A stretch of 64,000 nt of DNA, from the NCBI GenBank assembly GCA_001414485.1, contig LLEY01000030.1:62001-126000 (forward strand), given 5' to 3'. The notes beneath the pieces were generated by a model that searched no databases, was not told the DNA's origin, and worked only from the letters and a program-made list of their open reading frames with translations. The position numbers and the translations under genes are program-made. This DNA comes from Calycina herbarum (taxonomy: Eukaryota; Ascomycota; Leotiomycetes; Helotiales; Pezizellaceae). This document shows, piece by piece, positions 33,809 through 44,900 of this stretch (its first letter is position 1; every line of letters starts with the position of its first letter).

Positions 33809-35554
33809 ATGGTCACCATCAAGAACGAAACTCCCTTGGAGGGATCGACCTCTGCCTCGACTCGAGCACAGCAAGCTCCAACACAACCTCCTCATCAATA
33901 TACCGTTTTTCAGCTCAAAGCCAACCCGCTCTCTCAAGCCTATGAGCAGCAATTGAAGGACCTCGAAGCTCAAAACGCCAAACGACTTCGAATGGCGAGA
34001 GCCGAAAAACAGCAATCCTCTGCGACATTTCAACAAGAAGTCAAAATGGAAAGTCTGAATTCAGGTCCTGTGCCACCTTCGAACATGAAGGCGGGTGGGT
34101 GGCCTGCATGGCCTGGTCCTTCTTTTCCTCCCTCTGGTTCCAGAAATTTTTTCGCATCTGGTCTGGCTTCTGGCCTTCACTTCGGGAATAGTCTTCAAGA
34201 CTACCAAACGCAACTCGAGCTCCTCAAGATGGAGAATGAAACCCGCAACCAAAAGAAAGATCACGGTAGAGTCGAATTCATTCCACCATACGTACCCACC
34301 GAAATGAAAACCTCCCCTCAAACACTTACCGACTTTCGCCATTTTCAACAAGACTACGAGATGCAGCTCTTGCTCCTGAAACAACAGAACGACAAAAGAA
34401 AAATGATGGAGGCTATGGAAAGGCAACAGGCTGGAAACACTCGTAGTGCCGACACTCCACGCACCGACGACTCAAAACCACACGTACTTGGCGGGATGAA
34501 CAGGCTAAAAGAGAAGGGTCTTCGGAGGGAATGGAAGGATTTGCTCTGTATCAAGGCAGAATTGGCATTTACCAGGGATTGCATCATTCGCTTCCGGCAA
34601 AACAGACAGAAGATTTTGGCTTTGGAACAGAACAATACAACACTCGATCCATCATCAATCTCTGGAACACAACATGCCGCCTACATCCTCCTCACACAAC
34701 AAACGAGAGAGAAGGAAGATGAAACCATCAAGAATCACTTCATTTCCCGTGGATCGGAACCCCCAAATGACCTCTTCGAGATCTGCCCTGAGAAATGGGA
34801 TGAGGATTGCGACGCTATGGAAAAACTCCTCGTCTCCTTCCAAGACCTCTGGGCCTCCTGGCAAGATGAAAATTTCCGAAAGGGAGAAGATTTGTTGTAC
34901 TCCATCAAAGATTGTGTCCGCAACTATCTCTATCCTGAAGACCACTCGCTGCATCCACCATTGAAACCAATTCAGAAACTTGGCCAGGAAGTTGGGAGGA
35001 AGGTGGCCATGTTTATCATTACTCAAGTCATTCTTGAGCAACGAAATGGTGTGCCGACGGAATTCTCCCAAAGATACCTTGTCCCCGACCCGTCGTGGTT
35101 GGATGAGACTATCGTACGGGAGCTGGAGAGTGCGAGTGCTTTGGGAAGGAATAGGGAGTGGTTGGGACGACAGGTCAATTTGCAGCTTGAGGAGAGGGAG
35201 AAGGGGAGGGCTGCGCATTTTTGTGGAAAGATGGCATCTAAAGTGAACGATGGTAAGTGGGTGTGTTCGCAAGAAGGGACTGGAGATTCGCAGTCCTCGG
35301 GAAGGAACATTTCTTCTGACGGGACCATCTCTGGGTGGCCGAAGTTTACTTTCCCTTCTAGCAGCACACGAGAAGGGACGACCGATTCCGAAGGGTCGAG
35401 ATTGAATACTCCAGCTGGGAGCACAAGAGAGGGAACTGTTGACTCTGAATGGGCGAAGCTGGATACTCCGATGGAGGGTACCAGTGATGTTGAAAATGAG
35501 GTAGATGGATTTGAGCACGTTCTTCCAATCAGAAGTGCGGATATAGTAGACTAG
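33809..35554 (+). CDS. Fungal protein of unknown function with three QDYxxQLxLL coiled-coil modules
   Basis: A single-exon gene of 581 aa, hydrophilic throughout. Three related modules occur in the N-terminal half: LSQAYEQQLKDLEAQNAKRL (about 41-60), LQDYQTQLELLKMENETRN (about 128-148) and FQQDYEMQLLLLKQQNDKRK (about 179-200). All have Y-x-x-Q-L-x-x-L-x-x-[EQ]-N-x-x-R and likely form short coiled coils. The middle is mixed helical; the tail is Ser/Thr/Gly-rich with STREGT-x-DSE repeated near residues 525-560. I recall QDYQ.QL-type modules in many Leotiomycete proteins, but no function can be assigned. An in-frame ATG at 33623 would add 62 hydrophobic residues. I prefer 33809 because it has a good context (aacATGgtc) and a TATA box lies right before 33623. 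Confidence 0.72.
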   Translation: MVTIKNETPLEGSTSASTRAQQAPTQPPHQYTVFQLKANPLSQAYEQQLKDLEAQNAKRLRMARAEKQQSSATFQQEVKMESLNSGPVPPSNMKAGGWPAWPGPSFPPSGSRNFFASGLASGLHFGNSLQDYQTQLELLKMENETRNQKKDHGRVEFIPPYVPTEMKTSPQTLTDFRHFQQDYEMQLLLLKQQNDKRKMMEAMERQQAGNTRSADTPRTDDSKPHVLGGMNRLKEKGLRREWKDLLCIKAELAFTRDCIIRFRQNRQKILALEQNNTTLDPSSISGTQHAAYILLTQQTREKEDETIKNHFISRGSEPPNDLFEICPEKWDEDCDAMEKLLVSFQDLWASWQDENFRKGEDLLYSIKDCVRNYLYPEDHSLHPPLKPIQKLGQEVGRKVAMFIITQVILEQRNGVPTEFSQRYLVPDPSWLDETIVRELESASALGRNREWLGRQVNLQLEEREKGRAAHFCGKMASKVNDGKWVCSQEGTGDSQSSGRNISSDGTISGWPKFTFPSSSTREGTTDSEGSRLNTPAGSTREGTVDSEWAKLDTPMEGTSDVENEVDGFEHVLPIRSADIVD

Positions 35555-36782
35555 GTTGGTATGAATCCAAGGGTTGGGTTTTGATTGTGCTTTCCTTCTT
35601 TGTTTTGTTTTTCTGCTTGGGTTTATGACGGTCTTTCTGCTTTTCATCTTGAGAAGCAAGCTTGGGAGGGACATCGAAGTTACGGATAGGTTCTGATGGA
35701 CTCAAGGGGAGGGGGGCTGAGTGTGCTTTCATTCGTTTTTCTGTTTTGGATTGATATCATTACCTTTTTTTGTGCCATGTTGAGAAACGATCATCATAGG
35801 AGGAATATTTATGATGTTACGAAGTGTGGATGTTGATGATGTTCTGTTTTGGGATTTTTGCACTTTGATATCTTTACTACTCGATTGAATTCAAAAGAGA
35901 ATACACTCTTGCATCACAAGAATCGCACCTTCCTACCCACCTAGCTCTCGTTGTGCTAGCTTTTTAGGGCAATTCAAAGCAATTATTCTAAACACTTGGA
36001 ACAAATTGTAATCTTGACCTAGGTGTTTGAAGTTTAATTGTCCTATAAGTATTGGGTAATTGAAGTTGGAATTTACTGCCACTTGCAATGCGAGCCCATG
36101 AAATGTGGTGAAATTGGCCAAGTCAAGCGGGAAGGGGAATTGGCCATCGCAAAATTGATTCTCACGAGAATTTTACCTTTGGCACTACAATAAACGGAGA
36201 ACCTCGCTCTCTTGGATTGCCATCTGTAAATCAAACTATTATGTCAGAAAGTAGTGCTGCTTGGTTCCGGCAAACAGCTGGCGAATCTTGTTTCCAAAAT
36301 CCCTGCCAAACACGACGCCAGCTTTTTTTTTTAAACTTCTATCAAGCTCGTACTTCTTTATCCCTTTTCTCTCACGGGGCTTGGCTGGATCTTTTGGAAT
36401 GGACGCGGTTAATCTACAATCGACAGCAGAAGTTGTTAACGTAACTCGAGGATTCGGATTTCTGTGGGGCCTGTTAGAAGAAGGGGAAACTGAAGTGATA
36501 TTTTCATATTCTTGCGGTGTGGAATCGGCATTTTTCTAGAGGGATTGGAACAATTAAGTTAATCCGACAAATTAGCAGAGAACAATTAGAATCAATGGAC
36601 ATATATCAGTCGAAGTATTCTTGTAACTTTATTTGTTTCATATCGTTATCCTAAATTCGGGTTAAGAGGAACGATGATAGGAACTTTTACTCGTTATTTT
36701 AAACAAGACCGGGAGAATGAAGTGAATTATTTCCTTCATTCTTCTAAAGTAATTTGAACAATGATTCAAGGCAGTGAAATGA
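35555..36782. other. Intergenic, convergent 3' flanks
   Basis: This 1.2-kb spacer between the coiled-coil-module gene and the NLR relic has no recognised gene. A TTTGT-rich stretch near 35590-35640 is probably 3' UTR. Confidence 0.55.
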
Positions 36783-39700
36783 CTACCAAGGTTCAGATTC
36801 GAAAGCAGCATCATAAGACGATTCCAAATCTGCTTGGACCAAATCCTTGTTGCCCCCTGTCGGAGCAAGAAATTGATCATACTCAGAACCCAACACTAGT
36901 TTCAATTCCTTCATGATCTCGGATGCCTCGTCTGGAAACTGCGGACTCACATAATCTACAACAAGCCGTACTATTGAGGTCTCTTTCCAATCGAGATGTC
37001 TTCAAATCCGAGGATCCGCACCGCCCCTCACTAGAAATTTCATGGCGTAGATATATGGTACAGGCTCAGGCAGAAATCGGGGATCATGAAAGATGGTGAT
37101 ATGTCTTAGTATGTTATCCCACGCGCTTGTAGCATTTGGCTCGTCGGGTTCATTGGTCTTCCAATTTGGGTCCGCTCCATAGCGAATCAGGGTCGAAACC
37201 ATCTCGGTCTTGAGCTTCAAATCGCTGGACCCCGCCTTTAATGTCCATGGTTGGCGTGGGAGAATCGAACGGAGAAGCGACGAAGCAGTCTCAACGCGAT
37301 GTGGTTCCTCGGGAGGGAAGAGCTTCTGCGAAACATACCCGCTCAAGTTGAAAAAGGTGGCGAGCTTCAGGAACGACTGCATTTTTAGAGAGGGCGACAT
37401 CAGTAAAGTGTTACCCCAGTGGTCAGGGGCGTTGATACCCTGTATCATCTTTCTATCGAGATGGTCAAGAATCATACACTCTTTCTTATTTAGGTTAAAA
37501 TAAGAAGCATACTTGAGTGCAGCATTTGCCCTTTTGTGTTCGTCTCCGACGTAGTCCTCAAAAGGAACTTGCTGCCGAAGGCTATCTTCAATATCAAGAA
37601 CCATGGCCTTCATCAGAGAGTACTATGGATTGAATAAAGGTGCGTGGGCCAGCAATTGCGGCCAATTCGTTTCATTTCCTAGAAAGCTAACCACGGTAGC
37701 ATGCAAATAGACGATGGAGGAATCAGGGAGTGATGTACCAAGTGGCGACGAAGTCTCCAGCATACCCGCACATCGTACGTTTAATCGAATTGCTGTATCC
37801 TCATATCGGTACTGGTTTTTGTGAAGCCCTTGGAGTTTCTTGGGACCGATGTCATTATTAATAGCAAGATAAAAAATCCTTATAGTGAGAGTTTTGTCAC
37901 CTGCCACTTCATTAGCAGCTCTAAGAATTTGAAACGCCGAAGATGCCCATCGTAGGTCCAGTGGATCAATCAGAGTAAGCAGGTGGCTTTACAAATGTTG
38001 AATATCCCTCGGTAAGGCTCGTAGTTTCAGTCGAAGGGTAGCCATATCGTCTCGATTTCGGATGCCATTTAGCAGGGCATTTACCACCAATTGAACCGAC
38101 AGGAAAACTCCATCTGCTCTATCGGCTACCTCTCCTATCAAACCAGGAGCAGCATCCGGTTCGCGAGACGTTAATTTACAGAATCCGCTGTTGCGAGTAA
38201 ATCTGTCGGTAACGAAATGGTGAATATCCGCATGCATCATGTACTGCAATCTTAGCATCGGGCCCGAGGAAAATATGTCTTCAAATACCTGCCAAGGTCT
38301 GCTTGAAACGCATATTTTGATGTTGTGGGTTCCTCTTGTGAGATCCTTGAATAGTGTCGAGATCTCTTCATGGTCCCCCTCAAACTCGTCGAGTCCGTCG
38401 ATTAAGAAGAAAATCTTCAAAGGAATTAAGGATTGGTGAACAAGATTGCTGAACCCAGACATCAGTTGACGTACCGACCAGGGACCTGTTTTCAATTTGT
38501 GGTTTCCATTGAGAGAATCAGAATACATTCTGCTCCAAATCTCAGGCAGGACGGAAGGGATCAGTTGTGGCTCCTGAGACAGGACTTGAAAAAGCAAACT
38601 ACGAAGCAAGCCCACTTGTGACTTCTGCATGTCGGTTCCACTACCCCAGAAAAAGAATGATGCGACACAGATTGGTGTATCCCGAGCCCATTTCAATAGA
38701 TTCTGCTGGTTCTGGGGCTCGTCAAATATGTGCTTCATCAATGTGGTTTTCCCAGAACCGGCTTTTCCACTGAATCAATATACCCCATAACCCACATCTT
38801 TCCCCAACCAATCAGTAAAGTTGCTCCATAGCAATTTACCGCCGGAAAAATCTTAGAATATCCATCTAAAGGTATTAGGGTATGCCTCACCAACTTTCTC
38901 GTAGCGTCGGGTCATCATCTCGAAGTAGAGACTTTCCATAATTTTCGTCTCTACCCATTCTCGTTGCTTTGGTTCTTCCTCATTCGACACACTGAGCAAC
39001 TCAAGACTGCTAGTGGTAGGTTTCCCGATGTAGCTACTCATGCCAAACGGTCTGTGTTGAGCGGTGATTAATTCTCGATTTCGACGGTTATTTTCCTCAT
39101 TGGGTTTATCAAGACGGTTAAGGAGTTGAGTAAGAGTGTGTGTAAGTTTGACGATGTGAGCTCGGGAATCTTCAGAAGCGGTATCCTTCGCAGTAATTTT
39201 GCTGGTTTCGAGCAACATAGAAATTATTTGCTGAGTCTGTTGATCGAGAGCATCGAATCGTGCCGACATAAGCATCGATTGATCAGCAAGGTGTTTTCTG
39301 GCATACATGTCAGGTTGCGGCATGCACTTATTCAAGACAAGAATCGAAAAAAGTATAGGTGAGATGCCTGAGATTTGTTCTGCAGAACGCTCCCGCCCCT
39401 TCGACTTCCGATCAATTGCAGAAATGGTTTAGAATAATTAAGAAATCAACTTTCTAATTCTTCTAAAAGGTCTCCAACAATGATTCTAATTGTCTCAAAC
39501 ATATTCTAATAAAGTAGATATACTTAGAAGGAAGTCAGTTCATCTTACCTCAGCGAAAACAATAAATGGCTTTCCAAAACCTCCCTGTAACTTTTCAGCC
39601 TTCCGACCAATTCCTCCACCTCTTCCTTTGTCCATGCACTTTCAATCGCTTTTTTCAAACTCTCCAACCTTCGATATCTGCTTCCCTTGACGTTGAGATT

Positions 39701-40003
39701 CTCCAGTTTATCGATGAGCTCCTCCGCTGCATTCGCGGAACCATCGCATAACCTGTTGAGATTATCCCAGTCATCTTGTTCCGCTTTAGCAAGAGGACCA
39801 ACAATCCTCGCCGAGTAGGAAGAGCCTCGTATTTTGAAAGCAAGGGCTTGTAAGTCATTGGTGATGAGCTCAAGCTCTTCGTTGACATTTATCGCCCCAG
39901 TAGAAGAATTGTAGAAGGCTCTACCCTCAGATAGCAATTTGCACCCGAATTCGACGAATTGAACGATAGTGCCTGCAGCTGAGAGGGCTACCAGCGGCTC
40001 CAT
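36783..40003 (-). pseudogene. NLR/STAND-type NACHT protein relic with five in-frame stops
   Basis: Exon 1 (40003-39549) reads like a fungal NLR N-terminal domain (MEPLVALSAAGTIVQFVEFG). From 39335 down to 36783 one single frame runs through the NACHT domain: GKAGSGKTTLMKH (Walker A, about 38765-38730), then FFLIDGLDEFEG (Walker B) and ICVSSRPW. The usual post-NACHT helical region follows (LLTLIDPLDLRWAS), then an ankyrin-like segment (LIRYGADPNWK, LVRGGADPRI). Five stops interrupt that frame: TAA 38855-38853, TGA 38777-38775 (where the family has Trp just before Walker A), TAA 37991-37989, TAG 37625-37623 and TGA 37004-37002. The last intact part ends at TAG 36785-36783. A donor (gtaaga, 39548) follows exon 1, but no acceptor fits in phase. 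Such proteins act in heterokaryon incompatibility and innate immunity. Confidence 0.85.
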
Positions 40004-40453
40004 TCTCGATCATGGCGTCGTCGAAACAATTCATGGCAAGTTTCAGCTACCTCGTTGCCTGGTTGCTTCATACATCGATGTGTTGAGGTGCTTTCGAGAT
40101 TGCCGGACTGTTTTTATGGTGATGTAGCTTCATCGGAAGCTGATGTCTCCCTTCGGGCAAGAGTTCAGGAAACGGGAAATGCCATACAAATTCGTGTATT
40201 GCCGGTGAAGCCATCTTAGATTGATCAATTCTGAAGCGTGAAAAGAACACGAACTCATTAACAACGTTGGTACGAGGAAAAATGAGGGAAGAACGCGTAC
40301 CCTAGCTAGTATTTTCATTTGCGCGACGTGATCTGCCCCACTTTGAAGCGCTTGATCACGTTTTCAAATTAGCAACTTTCATTTATTGTCTATCTCTACT
40401 CTCTCTTCTTAGAGGTCATAGATTATATTAAATATATTCAAGTACGCACAGGA
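40004..40453. other. Divergent spacer between NLR and HET relics
   Basis: 450 bp separates the two relics' starts; it may have held both promoters. No repeat or TATA box is clear. Confidence 0.5.
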
Positions 40454-42054
40454 ATGGGCCAGAAACAAAATGGAACCTTGAAAGATTTTATAGAAAGTCA
40501 TGTGCTTCCTAGCAACCCTCGCTTAAGCAGCCTCTTACGTCTTCTCGAACAGGCTGAATCCTCCATGTAAGTCTCTCGAATATTCAAGTCCTGGATGTAT
40601 CAGATTTTAGGACTCTAGATCAACATAACAACGTGTCTATTTAGGCGAGTAATCCAATCGTCGGAAAAGAAGCTCACAGAACCATATGCAGCTCTGAGTT
40701 ATTGCTGGGGCCGCAAGAAATTTCTTCAACTGACGGCCTCAAATATATGTGAGCTCCGAGCCGGCATTCCTTTCTCAACCATACCTCCTGCTTTCCAACA
40801 AGCCATTCGTTTTGCACGGCACTCGGGTATCCACTATCTCTGGATTGACTCTTTGTGTATCTTGCAATCTGGGCCAGGCAGCAAGGAAGAGTGGCATTTA
40901 GGATCAGCTAGAATGGCAGATGTGTACTCAAATAGTCTTCTAACTATTGCTCTTTCCCGGGCTACTAGCCCTAACGAAAGCTGCCTTGGCAGGCCAACTT
41001 TTGCTACGACATTGCCATTCGAAGTCAATGCCCCTGCCTTCTTCCAGGGTCGTGAGTCTACCAACGGCACTTGCATTGTCATCTCCCAAGACTACTTTTT
41101 CTACGGGTTGCATAACCAACCCCTTGGTTTCCGCGCCTGGGCACTACAAGAGCGCCTCTTTCTCCACGCATTTTAAGCTTTGGCTTGGGAGAACTCTTCT
41201 GGGAATGCAGTCAGAATAAAACCGCTAGTGCATTCTTCCCGAGTGGTCTTCCACGCAATTTGGAATATTCACATCCTGCAGAGAAGACCATTCCCAATAC
41301 ATCAGACAACTGGAAACTCCAAAATCTCTGGAGCTGCTTCGGACGAGACTACGCAAATCGTGAACTTACATATCCCGAGGCAGATAAACTGGTCGATTTA
41401 TCTGCTGTAGCGAACCGAATGTCAACAGTCATGGAAGACATATACATTGCTGGCCATTTTTGGAGAATGTTGCTGGTCGACTTAAATTGGCAGTTGAAGC
41501 CTCCTAAGGATATTGATAGGCGAAGCAATGTTGTCGCAAGAAGAATGACAACGCCGTCGATGGAGGGTCCAGAGGGAATGAAATGCAAGACTCCAAGTTG
41601 GAGCTGGGCGTCAATCAGTGGACCAGTTTTTCCTGCTATGTGTGGCTCCATTGGTCACAAAACGTCATTAGTAACCGTATTATCCTACACCATGACCCCT
41701 GTTGATAATAAAAGCCCCCAAGGTCAGGTTCTCTCAGCAACTCTGACCGTGGAGGCTTTATGCGCTGAGGTACAGTGGATGGAAGGCACACCTTCAATCT
41801 TAAGCGAGAATTTCATTGATGATAAATGGCTCGCGATTAACATGGATAAGTCTGATGGCAAGCCCGCAAACGGAGAGAGGAGCTCGATTATCGCCTTGTC
41901 CGCAAACACATGGCCACGCGAATGGGAGGGTTTGGTTTTAGTAGAGGTAGATCGACAGGGTAAAATAGCATATGAGAGAGTAGGCCATTTTCTGTACGGC
42001 TACAAGCACCCAAAGTCGACGTTTAGTCAACAGAAAAGACTAACCTTAGTATGA
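40454..42054 (+). pseudogene. HET-domain (heterokaryon incompatibility) gene relic, one frameshift
   Basis: Exon 1 (40454-40566, MGQKQNGTLKDFIE...) joins exon 2 at 40645 across a 78-bp intron (gtaagt...tttag). The HET domain follows in canonical order: PYAALSYCWG, then HYLWIDSLCILQ, ADVYSNSLLTIALS and FRAWALQERL. Right after that the frame is lost near 41155-41165 (one base missing, or two gained, in CTCTTTCTCC). The downstream frame from 41166 continues the family pattern (LSFGLGELFWECS), later KTPSWSWASISG, to TGA at 42052-42054. HET proteins trigger cell death on encounter with incompatible partners. With only one lesion, this could be a recent loss, a null allele or an assembly error. Confidence 0.82.
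40567..40644 (+). other. Intron in HET-domain relic
   Basis: A 78-bp intron, GTAAGT...TATTTAG, splitting a Met codon. The following exon opens directly towards the HET domain. Confidence 0.75.
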
Positions 42055-42754
42055 TCAATCAAATGATATAAACTTTGAACGTTGCCTGTATCATCTTTTG
42101 GGATTTGTAAGATAGAAGTGCGTGACTGTAGCTGGTGGAGAACAATATTTATTGTGCTCAAGCCACCCTGGTGGCTATACCATCGCTCTCCGGCTGCCCT
42201 CCGCTTTATAACTTACGAACATTCTCGGATAAATAAAGGGACAATTGAGAATTTTGAATTTTTGGTTTCTGATTCTTCTTAAACATCTGGAACAACGTCT
42301 TTAATTTTCTTACACCATTTCGCATAGTAGGTACTAAAAACAAACTTAGGAAGTGACCGAATTGCTTTCTATCGCTGGTCCAATGTCAACTAGTTCTCGC
42401 AACCCGTTGAGACTCACGCCTTATGTGCCAGCCTTTGCTCTAATGTAGTCTATTTGAAGAGCCAACTTGTAACGAAGGACTCCAACTATTGCTTCTTGTC
42501 TTGAGGAGTCATCGAAAAGGAGTTTCTCCCATTCTCGTAAGTAACCAACCAAGAAATTTCCCCTAATACCGGGAGCAATATTGCAACTTACTACAAGCAA
42601 GGTTTAAGAACCCCAGTGTTTCTCTTCTCGCCTACTTTCCAAAACCCGAACACGAATTCTACATAAGAAAGATTAGTGAACTTTGAATGGAAGTGGGGGA
42701 GTTCAGGAAAATGAGTCAGGAGGTAATCACGTGCTAGACCTGCAGCTCATCAAG

Positions 42755-42760
42755 TATAAA
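42755..42760 (+). promoter_or_regulatory. TATA box of PhzF-family gene
   Basis: TATAAA lies 156 bp before the start codon, with an E-box-like CACGTG 22 bp upstream. Confidence 0.5.
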
Positions 42761-42810
42761 GTACATTCCAACAAACCCCTCTGGATTTCATCATCAAAGT
42801 TCACTTCCCC

Positions 42811-42880
42811 ATCTCAAGCCAATCCAAGCCAATCCAAGCCAATCCAAGCAAATCCAAGCAAATCCAAGCCAATCCAATCC
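42811..42880 (+). repeat. 10-bp tandem repeat (AATCCAAGCC) in PhzF 5' UTR
   Basis: Seven units: ATCTCAAGCC, AATCCAAGCC twice, AATCCAAGCA twice, AATCCAAGCC and AATCCAATCC. They end 36 bp before the ATG. Confidence 0.85.
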
Positions 42881-42915
42881 AACTACCATCACATATATCA
42901 CTCATCTCCGTCAAA

Positions 42916-43830
42916 ATGAAGCTCTCCTTCACAACCCTCGATGTCTTTACCACAACTCGCTACCAAGGAAACCCCCTCTCCGTCGTTCGTTTGCCCTCCG
43001 AATATAAGGCCTCTTTGACGCAGGAGCAAAAACAAGCAATAGCAAAAGAATTCAACCTCTCCGAAATCGTCTTCCTCCACCTCCCTGCTCCAAACTCCCC
43101 CCACAAAGAGAGAAACATCGATATCTTCACATCGTACGCCGAAGTCCCATTTGCTGGTCATCCTACCGTTGGAACCTCGTTCTATCTCCTGAAAAGCAAG
43201 GTCGACGGAAAAGCTGAAGGAGACGAATCGATTGAAACTTTGATCACGAAAGCGGGTCCCATTGCAATCTCTGGTGTTGGGGAAGTCGAGGTGAAAGCTT
43301 TCATCCCCCAAGCGTTCCATATCCATCAAGCTACTTTTGAATCTCCTCTTACGCCAGGAAAGAAGCATCCCGTAGTGAGTATCGTAAAAGGGATGTCATT
43401 CATCTACGTCGAACTCCCATCCCTCGCCGAGCTAGAAAAAGTGTCTCTCGGTACCGAAAACGGAAATCTCGTTGTGAACACTTACCAAGGTCACACTTCT
43501 CTCGATGAAGGCTGGCAAGTTGGTCTTGTTGGCACGATGTATTTTGTTGCTCTTGGGAAGGAGGATGGAAAATGGAGATACAGAACTAGAATGATCGCCA
43601 GCAGAGAGGATCCCGGGACTGGAAGCGCGAGTTCCGGACTTGCGGGTCTCTTAGCTTTGAGAAAGGTTGAGGGAGGTGAGGGGAGAGAAAGTTTTGGATT
43701 TGTGCAGGGGGTAGAAATGGGGAGACGGTGTGAGATTTCTGTGGAGATTGTTGTTAAGGGGGGCGAGGTTGGGGAGGTATACTTGGGTGGGAGTGCTGTT
43801 GTTGTTATGGAGGGGAGTTTGGAAGTTTGA
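42916..43830 (+). CDS. PhzF-family isomerase-like protein
   Basis: A single exon of 304 aa, the usual PhzF length. The N-terminal half has TTLDVFTTTRYQGNPLSVV, the Glu of FNLSEIVFLH (family catalytic acid), and FTSYAEVPFAGHPTVGTSFY. The C-terminal half has the duplicated-fold signature ASREDPGTGSASSGLAGLLA. PhzF proteins catalyse isomerisation in bacterial phenazine synthesis. Most eukaryotic members are of unknown substrate, so a phenazine role is not implied. No other pathway genes lie nearby. The start is supported by the preceding 5' UTR and TATA box. Confidence 0.92.
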   Translation: MKLSFTTLDVFTTTRYQGNPLSVVRLPSEYKASLTQEQKQAIAKEFNLSEIVFLHLPAPNSPHKERNIDIFTSYAEVPFAGHPTVGTSFYLLKSKVDGKAEGDESIETLITKAGPIAISGVGEVEVKAFIPQAFHIHQATFESPLTPGKKHPVVSIVKGMSFIYVELPSLAELEKVSLGTENGNLVVNTYQGHTSLDEGWQVGLVGTMYFVALGKEDGKWRYRTRMIASREDPGTGSASSGLAGLLALRKVEGGEGRESFGFVQGVEMGRRCEISVEIVVKGGEVGEVYLGGSAVVVMEGSLEV

Positions 43831-44882
43831 AGAGTGTATTACAGGGAGAATTTTGGAAGGTAGGAAAGGTTTTCAGCTACTTTGACGTGATAGCTTTGAG
43901 CTCTTGCATTTCTTCGTCCCTTGCTTGTTCTAAATGATTATAGGATGAGTTTCCAGCAGAGACACCGTTACAAACGTTTGATCTTCCAATTATTCTCAAT
44001 CAAGATGAGGACTCCAAAGTAATTTTTCGAAGCCAAGTTTTCACAATAAAAGCGAGTCATAGCATACGAATTGCAAATATTCCCCATCAAGCAAGAAACT
44101 ATGAATGAGTTCCAACCACACAGCAATGTGTGACTAACATCAATCGTATTACAGAAAGCAGTCCACGAAACCTCCGTCTCAGTGGTCCTCACGAACTCCT
44201 CATATCGAGGAAAGTGTCTGCTTATTCAATCGTTATCGAGAAAGTTCAAGATTTGAGATTCTGGAAAGGTGGCGTTGGTCATTTATTAAGAAAACGGTTA
44301 CTGCACTTTGATCTTTCAAGGCTTCTTGCTGAAGTTGCGCACTCTTCTTCTTGGCAATTAATGAGAGGCAAATCTCCATTTGTTACATTGACTACTGCCA
44401 ACATACTACTTTCGGAACATAATGCTTGCAAAATGCGAGTCCTCATTCAAAATCTGCATCAAAGTCCAGTCACGTAACACTACATCAAATTACTCGAAAA
44501 ATAAGAACCAAACTACGAGTCACAAGCTTCAATGATTCTCATCACCTCCTCAAGTTAAGTGGAAATTCATAGGGTACATGTCATGCGAAAGGAGCTTACG
44601 CGCATATAGCAAATATATGCTTGAAGTTGGAATCAAACCCAGTATTTCATGAAATGCGCTTGTGCGGTGACTAACCCTCCAGAATGCCCGCTGTCATGCT
44701 CCAAACTTTCAAAATCAAACTGCAATTTCGATCTCGAGACCTCGATGTAGCCCTGACGATCAAAGAAGCATCATAGGTGGATATACCACGCGCATCGAAG
44801 ACAATGTGATCTCAGAAGTCGCAAACGCGCATTGTAATGAATCTGGCCGCATCAAACTAGCCTCGCAATATCTACATCACAA

Positions 44883-44900
44883 CCCCCCCCCCCCCCCCCG
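44883..44900 (+). repeat. Poly-C tract, 18 bp
   Basis: Eighteen consecutive C residues, flanked by AA and GACAATTTC. Confidence 0.95.

Larger units (their letters stand above)
42055..42915. other. Intergenic / PhzF promoter and 5' UTR
   Basis: It contains CACGTG (42728-42733), TATAAA (42755-42760) and a 10-bp repeat (42811-42880) in the likely 5' UTR. Nothing else is recognised. Confidence 0.55.

Noticed and set aside
36783..38741. Separate small genes for each open segment of the NLR relic
   Set aside because: All segments share one frame and together spell a continuous NACHT/ankyrin-like protein, so they are parts of one broken gene.
42811..42880. CRISPR-like array
   Set aside because: Contiguous decamers without spacers in a eukaryotic 5' UTR; a simple tandem repeat.
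42916..43830. Phenazine biosynthesis cluster around the PhzF-family gene
   Set aside because: No other phenazine or secondary-metabolite gene is nearby, and eukaryotic PhzF-like proteins are generally not phenazine enzymes.
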